The translations under genes and the position numbers were made by a program. Shown here piece after piece: positions 14,547 to 22,140 of a DNA stretch of 32,620 bases (within the stretch, counting starts at the first letter, position 1; the number at the start of each line of letters is the position of its first letter). The DNA is from Candidatus Gastranaerophilales bacterium (GTDB lineage Bacteria; Cyanobacteriota; Vampirovibrionia; Gastranaerophilales; Gastranaerophilaceae): positions 1 through 32,620 of the forward strand of contig CANPZB010000018.1 of the NCBI GenBank assembly GCA_947588755.1, read 5' to 3'. A model generated the notes under the pieces. That model had not been told where the DNA came from, did not search any database, and saw only the letters and a program-made list of their open reading frames with translations.

Positions 14547-16061
14547 TTATTTTCCGCAAGTTGCACAATTACCGCTGCATTGGTGCTGCGGTTTTTCTGT
14601 TGAACAGAAATTATCTCTGTCAACATAGTATTCGCCTACAAGAGGGAATATAGTCATCCAAAGGTTGTTTTTCCAGTCATCATCTAAAATATCTTTAACA
14701 TCAGAAGAATATTTATCAATTTTGGCTTTGATTTTAGGATTAGTTAAGTAATCAGCCGCTTTTTCATGTGTTTCATAAGGTTTAAATTCTTCATAATATT
14801 TTCTCAGCATTTCGGGACGGTCAACTATCATACAAGGTCTGAGCATATTACCGTCTTCATAGGGAATACCGTCACGAATAGCCTTCATAAACGGAGCTGC
14901 CAAGGCTTCCGTTAATGTGCAATTATTTACATTGTGTGTTGCCAAATGGACAAAAGTGCATGGTTCAACATCACCTTTGGGGTTAACGTGAATATATTGT
15001 CTGCCGCCTGCAATACATCCCATCATTTCAGGGCCGTCACCCCAGAAATCAACCGTCATCATCGGAAGTGTGTTTCTCGCGTTATAAACGGCTTTTAAGA
15101 TTTTTTGTCTTTGCTTTGCATCGGGTACTAAATCAACATCAGGGTTTTCACCAATCGGAACATAATGGAAAAACCAGCTCCACAAGCACCCTTTGTCCGA
15201 TAACATTTTCATATATTCATCGGATGTAACTTCGTCGCAGTTTTCTTTTGTAACGGTTATTGAGCTTCCAAAGAATATGCCTGCTTTTTTGAGCATATCC
15301 ATTTTCTGCATAACCATATCAAAACAGCCTTCACCTCTTACTTTGTCGGTATTTTCCTTCATTCCGCCCAAAGAAAACATAGGCTGAACATTACCCAATT
15401 TTTTGAGTTTTTCAACTGTTTTTTCGGTAATAAGTGAACCGTTTGTAAATGTTATGAATGTACAGTCGTTAAATTCTTCGGCAAGCTCTAAAAATTCTTT
15501 TCTGCAAAAAGGTTCTCCGCCTACAATCGGGAATATGTGAATGCCCATTATATCGCGAGCTTCCGTAAAAATTTCTCTCCATTTTTCTTTTGTTAAATCT
15601 TCTCTAACATCGTATTCGTGTGCCCAGCATCCTTTGCAGTGGAAGTTGCAATTTTTTGTAATACTTGCAAGCAAAACGGTAGGAGGGAAAAACCCGTTCT
15701 TTTGGTTAAATTGGGAGCGTTTCCTTAAGTTATCGCCGTAATATCCGTTTACAAAGAAATTTTTAATCCATTTATTTCTGCAATTCGGGTCTAATTCTGT
15801 TAAAATCTTTTTCCACCAGAGAAGATGCGGATGTTCCGATTCAAAAAGCCATTGCATTCTTTTAGCATGATTAATTCCGCCTTTTGAGCCTGATATTTTT
15901 TCAAATATTTTAGCTAAATTAATTAATTTTTCTTTGGAAAAGTTTTTTCCGAGATAATTAATTGTACTATCAATAATAAAATCATTAAATTTCAGCTTTA
16001 GTCCATCAAAACAGCCCATTGTATTTGACTGCCATACTGTTGATTGTTTTTCAACTTTCAT
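14547..16061 (-). CDS. Radical SAM protein with cysteine-rich C-terminus
   Basis: 504 residues. ASITKNCNFHCKGCWAHEYD carries the Cx3Cx2C cluster motif that binds the catalytic 4Fe-4S with SAM. IFPIVGGEPFCRKEF is the GGEP motif. The later part has GGRQYIHVNPKGDVEPC, the SPASM-like arrangement that binds further clusters, and the end (CSTEKPQHQCSGNCATCGK) is a cysteine cluster. Good ribosome site AAGGAG before 16061. It lies between Wzz and the PAP2/lipid-kinase pair, so a role in modifying a lipid or lipid-linked glycan is inferred. No specific family name is certain by eye. The N-terminal ~110 residues are an extra domain without visible motifs. Confidence 0.8.
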   Translation of the reverse strand: MKVEKQSTVWQSNTMGCFDGLKLKFNDFIIDSTINYLGKNFSKEKLINLAKIFEKISGSKGGINHAKRMQWLFESEHPHLLWWKKILTELDPNCRNKWIKNFFVNGYYGDNLRKRSQFNQKNGFFPPTVLLASITKNCNFHCKGCWAHEYDVREDLTKEKWREIFTEARDIMGIHIFPIVGGEPFCRKEFLELAEEFNDCTFITFTNGSLITEKTVEKLKKLGNVQPMFSLGGMKENTDKVRGEGCFDMVMQKMDMLKKAGIFFGSSITVTKENCDEVTSDEYMKMLSDKGCLWSWFFHYVPIGENPDVDLVPDAKQRQKILKAVYNARNTLPMMTVDFWGDGPEMMGCIAGGRQYIHVNPKGDVEPCTFVHLATHNVNNCTLTEALAAPFMKAIRDGIPYEDGNMLRPCMIVDRPEMLRKYYEEFKPYETHEKAADYLTNPKIKAKIDKYSSDVKDILDDDWKNNLWMTIFPLVGEYYVDRDNFCSTEKPQHQCSGNCATCGK

Positions 16062-16072
16062 CTTTTTCTCCT

Positions 16073-17419
16073 TTATACTAAAACTTCGGCTATAACTTTT
16101 TTGTTCATCCTTTCAAACAATTGTTTTACTTTTTTAAATAGTCTTGAATCAGTTTTAGCAATTTGTGCAATGATAATTACTTTGTCAGAGTTTTCAATTC
16201 CCTTCTCAAATTCATCGGAAATATCTGCTTTAACAATGTTTATATTTTTATACTTCTGTAACTCGTCTGTAATGTGATTATTTATATTTTCAAATAAAAT
16301 AACAGATATTGCTTCTTTTTTTTCTGCTAAAAGTATAGATTTCAAATCAATGAAATCCTTTTCAATATTGTATATTATTTCATCACCTAACATTGAATAA
16401 GATAGTTTTTTATCAGTATTTTCTTTAAAAATAACCATACCGAGTGCTGCTAAAATACCGAATACTATACCGAGTATAATATTTATAAACAATTTCGGTG
16501 AAGATTGCTCATAATCCTGCAAGAGTCTGGGTTCTTTCAGTATAAGAACCTTTGAAGTATCGGACATGCTGTCAACTAATTTCGCCCATTCAAGTTTTTT
16601 TGCCAATTCCGTTACTTTTTCAGATTCTTCCCTCAAAGCTATTTCTGATTTAATGCCTTGTGCATATTGACCCTGTATGCTTGATAAAGCTTTTCTTGCA
16701 GAGTTGGAAAAAGCACTGAAAGCGGATATCCCGCCCGAACCACCTATTGATGCTGCCGGTATACCGCTAATTGAATTCATTTTTTTGTTTAATTCGGCTT
16801 TGGCATTGTTGTATTCCGTTTCTAAAACAACAATATCAGATCTGGATTTTTCGGTATTTAATTCTTTATGTAATTGAATATAATTGTTTATAACGGAATT
16901 TACTATGTTATAAGCAAGCTTAGAGTTTTTGGACTTATATTCAATTGTTATGACATTTGTTCCTTTTTTGTTTTCAAAAGTGATACCGCTTTTTAAAAAG
17001 TCGTCTGTAGTCAGGTATTTACCGGTTTTACGTGTAGGTATAATACCATAAAGTTTTTTAAAACGGAGATTATTTTCTTTAATAACCTTTTCTATAACAA
17101 GCGGGGACTGAATAAGTTCTAATTCATTAGAGAGTCCTCCTCCGCTTGTCATTAAAGCCGCCATGCCGCCTCCGCCGGTCCCGAGTTCGGATATAACATA
17201 AGGATTAATTTCCATCATGTTTGAATTATTAGATTTGTTTACATATAAATCGGAATTCACCACGTATTTTCTAGGCAGAATAAACGTAAGCACAATGAAG
17301 AATACAAGAACAGATAAAAATGTCTTAACAATCAACTCTTTTCTGCTCCATAATGCAAAGAATATCTTCTTCAAATCAATACTCAATTCTTCATCCAATT
17401 CATTAGTATAATTATCCAT
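16073..17419 (-). CDS. Wzz/Wzc-type chain-length determinant with kinase-like tail lacking Walker A
   Basis: About 448 residues from MDNYTNELDEELSIDL; this start (17419) has AAGGAGA 7 bases upstream, better than the earlier ATG at 17440. It has one membrane helix near residues 30-50 (KTFLSVLVFFIVLTFILP), a long periplasmic coiled-coil part with a Gly-rich stretch, and a second helix (LFINIILGIVFGILAALGMVIF) after SSPKLF, the Wzz layout. The last ~110 residues (SYSMLGDEIIYN..., DKVIIIAQIAKTDSRLFKKVKQLFERM, KKVIAEVLV) resemble the end of a BY-kinase fold, but no Walker A is seen. It probably sets polymer length. Confidence 0.8.
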   Translation of the reverse strand: MDNYTNELDEELSIDLKKIFFALWSRKELIVKTFLSVLVFFIVLTFILPRKYVVNSDLYVNKSNNSNMMEINPYVISELGTGGGGMAALMTSGGGLSNELELIQSPLVIEKVIKENNLRFKKLYGIIPTRKTGKYLTTDDFLKSGITFENKKGTNVITIEYKSKNSKLAYNIVNSVINNYIQLHKELNTEKSRSDIVVLETEYNNAKAELNKKMNSISGIPAASIGGSGGISAFSAFSNSARKALSSIQGQYAQGIKSEIALREESEKVTELAKKLEWAKLVDSMSDTSKVLILKEPRLLQDYEQSSPKLFINIILGIVFGILAALGMVIFKENTDKKLSYSMLGDEIIYNIEKDFIDLKSILLAEKKEAISVILFENINNHITDELQKYKNINIVKADISDEFEKGIENSDKVIIIAQIAKTDSRLFKKVKQLFERMNKKVIAEVLV

Positions 17420-17481
17420 TATATTCTCCTTGTGTTGCATTTTTATACTAACACAAAATATTAAAATATGAAAAAATCATA

Positions 17482-18990
17482 TTAGTCTGTAATTTCACCT
17501 AAATTTTTATAAACGAATTTGCAGCTGTTATTTTTAGCGACATCAAATCTTGAAGTTTCTCCGCTTAATACGGTTATAAAATCAATGTTTGAATTAATTG
17601 CCAGCTGCATATCGGTGTAAAGTCTGTCACCTGCAATTGCAAGATTTTTTTCTCCGTATTTTTCTATGATATGTTTAATTAAATTAATAGAGGGTTTGCC
17701 AAACGTAGTGTCAGGGGTTTCAGATGTTGTCAATTTTATTAATTCTATAAAACTTCCAATATCAGGTATATTGCCTTTTTCCGTCGGGCAAAATGTGTCT
17801 GCGTGTGTTGCAATATATTCTATATTTTTTTTGTTATTTAAAAGTACGGATATATTTTTCATTTTACTATAATCGATTTCTGTATCATAGGTTAATACAA
17901 TAGCTTCATTTGTATTATAGTCATATTCTATGTTAATATCCGGTAAATTTTCTTTTATAAATGAAGTAATTTCTTTATTGGATACTAAATATATTGATTT
18001 ATATTTTTTCAAGTATTCAATTAAAGGATATAACGGAGTTAAAATTTGTGATATTTTACATGGAATTCCGGCATTATTCAGTTTTTGAACATATTTATCC
18101 GGTGTTTTTGAAGTATTATTAGTTAAAAAATAAAAATCAAAAATATTACTGTTGTTTTTGACAAAGTTTATTGCGGGTGTAATCGGTTCATTCCCCATAA
18201 ACAATGTTCCGTCTAAGTCACAGATATAAGCTTTTTTTGATTTATAATCAAAAGTGGAAAATTTTTTATCTGCCGTTAAAAGATCTTCCATATTATCTAC
18301 TTCAACCCATTTCTTATGTTTTATATCAAATGGAAAAACGTCAACTTTTTTAAACAAAAAAGGAAATGCAATTTCACTCCATTGTTTTAAATCCTTTTTT
18401 ATTTCTATAAAATCACAAACAATTTTATATAATTCATCAGTGGCATTTTTTGAATATTTGTATAAATCAATAGAAACGGCATACGCTTTTTCTTTAGTTA
18501 TTGTTTTTGCTATATCAATTATTCTTTTATTTTTATCAACAACAATTTTCATGGATTCGTCAATAAATGTACCTGCTTCAGAAGCAATTGCCGATTCGTA
18601 CTCGCAATTAACAAATTCAAACATCATATTTTCATCATATAAACAATCTGCGTTATTTATGAACAAATTGTCAAAGTCAGGCTTATTATCATGAATGTAT
18701 TTTAAAGCCATATACAGTGAATACATGTTATTAGTTGAAAGATAATCTTTATTTTCGATTATATTAACTTTGGGATAATTCTTCAATAAAAATTCTCTAA
18801 ATTGCGGTGTTCTGTACCCTGTAACTATTGAAATATCTTCCTCTTTAATTCCTGCTTTAATATATCCTTGAATTTGATAATCTACAATTTCTCTTCCGTT
18901 AACCTTAACCAATGACTTTGGCATAATTTCCGTAATTGGATATAATCTGCTTCCAATGCCTGCGGCAAGTATTACTGCATATTTTTTCAT
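17482..18990 (-). CDS. Fused nucleotidyltransferase (LicC-like) and HAD-IIA phosphatase (NagD-like)
   Basis: 502 residues in two domains. Residues 1 to about 235: YAVILAAGIGSRLYPITEIM with the GxGxRxxP nucleotide loop, PKSLVKVNGREIVDYQ, and STNNMYSLYMAL, the pattern of LicC-type CTP:phosphocholine and related cytidylyltransferases; NNADCLYDE holds the metal Asp. Residues about 245 to 502: KAYICDLDGTLFMGN (HAD motif I), FYFLTNNTSKTPDKYVQKL (motif II plus cap), FGKPSINLIKHI and LAIAGDRLYTDMQLAINSNI (motif IV), as in NagD/p-nitrophenylphosphatases. The fusion suggests making and dephosphorylating a small alcohol phosphate, then activating it with CTP. Ribosome site AAGGAGA. A terminator separates it from TagD. 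Confidence 0.82.
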   Translation of the reverse strand: MKKYAVILAAGIGSRLYPITEIMPKSLVKVNGREIVDYQIQGYIKAGIKEEDISIVTGYRTPQFREFLLKNYPKVNIIENKDYLSTNNMYSLYMALKYIHDNKPDFDNLFINNADCLYDENMMFEFVNCEYESAIASEAGTFIDESMKIVVDKNKRIIDIAKTITKEKAYAVSIDLYKYSKNATDELYKIVCDFIEIKKDLKQWSEIAFPFLFKKVDVFPFDIKHKKWVEVDNMEDLLTADKKFSTFDYKSKKAYICDLDGTLFMGNEPITPAINFVKNNSNIFDFYFLTNNTSKTPDKYVQKLNNAGIPCKISQILTPLYPLIEYLKKYKSIYLVSNKEITSFIKENLPDINIEYDYNTNEAIVLTYDTEIDYSKMKNISVLLNNKKNIEYIATHADTFCPTEKGNIPDIGSFIELIKLTTSETPDTTFGKPSINLIKHIIEKYGEKNLAIAGDRLYTDMQLAINSNIDFITVLSGETSRFDVAKNNSCKFVYKNLGEITD

Positions 18991-19013
18991 ATATTATCTC
19001 CTTTATTTTGCAC

Positions 19014-19069
19014 AAAAAAATAGGATACAACTTTTTACGCAACATCTAAAAGTTGTATCCTATTTTTTT
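19014..19069. terminator. Perfect 22-bp inverted repeat, bidirectional terminator
   Basis: Arms at 19014-19035 and 19048-19069 are exactly complementary (core ATAGGATACAACTTTT), with a 12-base loop. A run of A at the outer left and of T at the outer right makes it a Rho-independent terminator in both directions. It lies between TagD and the fused nucleotidyltransferase gene, so these two - strand genes are probably not one transcript. Confidence 0.8.
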
Positions 19070-19098
19070 GATACAAATCTGAAATATTTTTTAAATGG

Positions 19099-19527
19099 CT
19101 ATTTTTTGGAGTCCTCCCCCCCCCCCTCAATGATAAATGCAGTTTTGTTAATGAAGGCTTTGGTTTCGGTTGTGGAAACTCCGGGAGTTCTTTGCAAATA
19201 AACGACTTCACAGTAATCCTTTAAAAAGTCAAATTTGCCTTCCCAATCATTTCCCATAACAAAAATATCTATTTTATATTTTTTAATATCATTGATTTTT
19301 TGTTCCCAATTGCATTCGGGAATTACTAAATCTACATATCTTAAAGACTCTAAAATGGTTTTTCTTTGTTCATAGGTATAGTATGATTTTTTATTTTTTA
19401 ATTTGTTAAATTCATCCGTAGATAATGCAACGACTAAATAATCACCCATTAATTTTGCTCGTTTTAACAAATTAATATGTCCCCAATGTAAAATATCAAA
19501 TGTTCCGTATGTAATTACTCTTTTCAT
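19099..19527 (-). CDS. tagD: Glycerol-3-phosphate cytidylyltransferase (TagD/TarD), tract at C-terminus
   Basis: 142 residues, starting MKRVITYGTFDILHWGHINL; the GTFDxxHxGH nucleotidyltransferase motif and later YVDLVIPECNWEQK, VMGNDWEGKFDFLKDYCEVVYL and RTPGVSTTETK match TagD closely (the family is about 130 residues). It makes CDP-glycerol from CTP and glycerol-3-phosphate, the donor for the two glycerophosphotransferases upstream. The G11 tract (19116-19126 on the + strand as C) falls after the conserved domain, read Glu-Gly-Gly-Gly-Glu, five residues before the stop. Other lengths would only change the tail (about 8 or 26 residues). Activity is therefore likely in every phase. Confidence 0.9.
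   Translation of the reverse strand: MKRVITYGTFDILHWGHINLLKRAKLMGDYLVVALSTDEFNKLKNKKSYYTYEQRKTILESLRYVDLVIPECNWEQKINDIKKYKIDIFVMGNDWEGKFDFLKDYCEVVYLQRTPGVSTTETKAFINKTAFIIEGGGEDSKK
19116..19126. repeat. Phase-variation tract 8, C11 on + strand (G11 in gene)
   Basis: Eleven bases at the far 3' end of tagD; coding-strand flanks CATTGA-G11-AGGAC. Does not share the TC-G-CAAT flanks. Confidence 0.95.
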
Positions 19528-19577
19528 AAAATCTCCGTTTTAAATTTTTCCTTATTTTCTGCACATATTTTAAGATT

Positions 19578-20819
19578 TTATCCTTTTGACCTTAGAAGAT
19601 TATATTTTTTCACGTATGTCATTCGAATTAAAAATACAATGAACTCGGTAACTAAAACCATTGTTGCAATAGTATAAATATTCATCTTCCCTGTTAAAAA
19701 TAATACCACAAGACCTAAAACATGTACAACAGAACCTATAATTACACTGTTGTTCGCAATATTAGTATAGCCCATACCTCCTAAAAGGGGATAACCTACA
19801 AGAATTGACGGAACGACAAAGCTTGCCACTATACAAAAAATTCGGAGTACTTTATAAGCATTTGTCATTTCAACACCATAAAACAGTGCTATTATAGGTT
19901 TTGCAAAAACAAATATAATACTGCATGCAATAAAATTTATTAATACAGCTAATAAAAATATTTTTTTAAAAGTTTTAATATCCCTGTTTTTTGCGACATA
20001 AGGATATAATGCACCATTCAAGGGAATGGTAATTCCGTTTACTGCCTGATAGATTTTTTCGGCAGCTACATAATAGCCTACCATAATATTTGAGCCGATT
20101 AAACCTAAGCAAAAAGCATTTGTATTTGTGTAAGCGGACACCGATACCCGCGATAAAAAGAATTCAGTGGAGTATTTTAATTGTTTTTTTATGGAACTAA
20201 ATTTTGGCATGTAAAATTTTGCACCAAGATTTTTCATCGCAAAGTACATGCCGATTAATCCGGAAACTATAAAACCCATTGAATTAAGTAATGGAACGAT
20301 GATATAGTCACTTTCTGATTTAACAAAAACAAAAATCAAAATTAAAAATATAAGTTTGGATAAAATATTCAAAAACGTAATATATTTCATTCTTTCCATG
20401 CCTTGAAAAAACCAGACGGGATATATGGCATTACCCACAACCATTAAAAAAGAAAGATGAAATATCAGCCAATTTTGGTGCAATTTCGGAACAAATATAG
20501 TAAGTATGCATAATAATAAATAACTTATCAGAAGGAAAAATATTTTTAATACGGTAACTGCACTAAAAATATTAGACAAGTTTTTTTTGTTATGCCTGTT
20601 TACGGCAATTTCGCGTGTCGCTGAAAGTGCGAAGCCGTAATCCGTAAACATGGCAAAATACTGCATGAAAGCAAACGCAAAAAATACCAGCCCGAATTTT
20701 TCAACCCCCAAAATTCTTGATAAATACGGCAGATTAATAAGAGGGATTACGTAACTGATAATTTGTAATGCTCCCAGCGATAAAAAATTTTCTAATAAGT
20801 TTTTCTTCTCTATTTGCAT
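19578..20819 (-). CDS. wzx: Wzx-type polysaccharide flippase (MOP superfamily)
   Basis: 413 residues with about 12 hydrophobic segments. The opening LLENFLSLGALQIISYVIPL and INLPYLSRILGVEKFGLVFF, then TDYGFALSATREIAVNR, YPVWFFQGMERMKY, and PLNGALYPYVAKNRD are the classical Wzx/RfbX features. It would flip the undecaprenyl-linked repeat unit across the inner membrane, implying a Wzx/Wzy pathway together with the membrane protein at 27569 and Wzz. No ribosome site is obvious. No homopolymer tract, as expected for an essential assembly step. Confidence 0.9.
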   Translation of the reverse strand: MQIEKKNLLENFLSLGALQIISYVIPLINLPYLSRILGVEKFGLVFFAFAFMQYFAMFTDYGFALSATREIAVNRHNKKNLSNIFSAVTVLKIFFLLISYLLLCILTIFVPKLHQNWLIFHLSFLMVVGNAIYPVWFFQGMERMKYITFLNILSKLIFLILIFVFVKSESDYIIVPLLNSMGFIVSGLIGMYFAMKNLGAKFYMPKFSSIKKQLKYSTEFFLSRVSVSAYTNTNAFCLGLIGSNIMVGYYVAAEKIYQAVNGITIPLNGALYPYVAKNRDIKTFKKIFLLAVLINFIACSIIFVFAKPIIALFYGVEMTNAYKVLRIFCIVASFVVPSILVGYPLLGGMGYTNIANNSVIIGSVVHVLGLVVLFLTGKMNIYTIATMVLVTEFIVFLIRMTYVKKYNLLRSKG

Positions 20820-20835
20820 GATATTTCAGATTAAA

Positions 20836-20910
20836 CTAGTTTAGTGTCGTAATCCATTCTACCACACGCTCACAATTTTTACCATCCTGATATGAAAAAT
20901 ATTTTATTTT
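20836..20910 (-). pseudogene. C-terminal remnant of a glycerophosphotransferase
   Basis: In the gap between the flippase and the glycerophosphotransferase, the - strand reads KIKYFSYQDGKNCERVVEWI and then stops. This matches the last ~20 residues of the two neighbouring enzymes (FTYQDGKNCERIAKWIKSL at 22141 and KYQDGKNCERLTNYIKNL at 20930). There is an in-frame stop just upstream. It is the tail of a third, deleted copy, showing that the family has expanded and contracted here. Confidence 0.7.
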
Positions 20911-20929
20911 TTATCGGGAAAAAGATATT

Positions 20930-22131
20930 TTATAAATTTTTTATATAGTTTGTCAGTCTTTCGCAGTTTTTGCCGTCTTGATATTTATTAAATTTATCGT
21001 GAATTTCTTTTCTTTTATTTATATAATCATCTTTACCATGAAATATGGTTTCTATAACAGAATACATTTCTTTCCAGTTTAAAACTTGAGGACCGGGAAT
21101 GATATTGTCATATTCAAAATAAAGTTCTCTATCCGTTGTTACATAGTCTTTTTTATCAAAAGGGAAAAATAATATAGGTTTTTGTGTAAATAGATAATCA
21201 AAAAATATTGAAGAATAATCTGTAATAAGTAAGTCTGTAAATGCTAAAACAGAATAAATATCCTGTTGTATATCATAATCTTTTATAAATATAATATTTG
21301 AGAATTGTTGTTGTTGATTATCTATATCTTTCTGGTGATAAAAATGTAATTTTATTAAAAATATTGCATTCATTTTTATCATATTGTTATTTATCGTTTG
21401 AAGTTCATTAATTAAGAATTTTGAAAAATTAACTTTCCCTTCTTTTCTGTGGGTGGGCATATATATAATAATTTTTTTATTTTGTTCTTTGAAATTCGCA
21501 ATTTTTCTCTGTAGGGGGGGGGGCAATCGTTCGCATTATTTTCACTTATAAAATCACATCTGGGTTGACCTAAAATATCAAATCGTTCGGATAAATTACG
21601 AAAAGCTGATTTATATATATTATTAACTGTTTCTGATGTAGAAATTGTTGAATAATAATTATCTTTTAAGAAGGGAAAGATGAAATTTCTGATTTTAATA
21701 TATAAGGACTTTTTCTTTGTAATTGAATTGATTTTATCATCTTCCATTATTTTTTTTAATGGAATTCCATGCCATAAATTAATCACTTTAGCATTTCCAC
21801 TTGCCAAAAAATTTACGTCATTAAAACATGTTGAAATAAAATAATATTTTGCAATTAAAGAATACCAGTAGCCTAAAAAACTATAGGACATACAAACTTT
21901 CAAATTCTTTGATTTTACTAAATTATAAACCTCTTTGTTTGTAGTTAACCATACAGCAGTTATTTCAGGACAATTTTTTGAAACATATTCAAATAAATAT
22001 TTTGAATTATCGGCATATTTTTTACCAAACCAAGCACCAAAAATATATGTGTTTTTATCTCTAACAATGAATAAAGATAAAATATAAATCGGCAAATTAA
22101 TTAAATATTTGAAAAAATTAATAATTTTCAT
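20930..22131 (-). CDS. CDP-glycerol glycerophosphotransferase (TagB/TagF-like) 1, phase-variable, OFF
   Basis: Two frames joined at a tract. The N-terminal part (to 21412) has TYIFGAWFGKKYADN, FISTCFND, NLWHGIPLKKI and LGQPRCDFISENN, the start of the Glyphos_transf domain. The C10 run in the gene (21514-21523) throws the frame into an early stop at 21412-21414. The remainder (PLQRKIANFKEQNKKIIIYMP, LLITDYSSIFFDYLFTQKPI, KYQDGKNCERLTNYIKNL) is open to 20930. C11 would give about 400 residues, equal to the next gene (403). The active enzyme would transfer glycerol phosphate from CDP-glycerol to a membrane-linked glycan. As sequenced it lacks the catalytic C-terminal half. Confidence 0.88.
21514..21523. 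repeat. Phase-variation tract 9, G10 on + strand (C10 in gene)
   Basis: Ten G, flanks AATTTTTCTCTGTA-G10-CAATCGTTC. Out of frame now; one more base (G11) or G8 restores the enzyme. The upstream flank matches tracts 5 and 7. Confidence 0.95.
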
Positions 22132-22140
22132 AGATTAATT

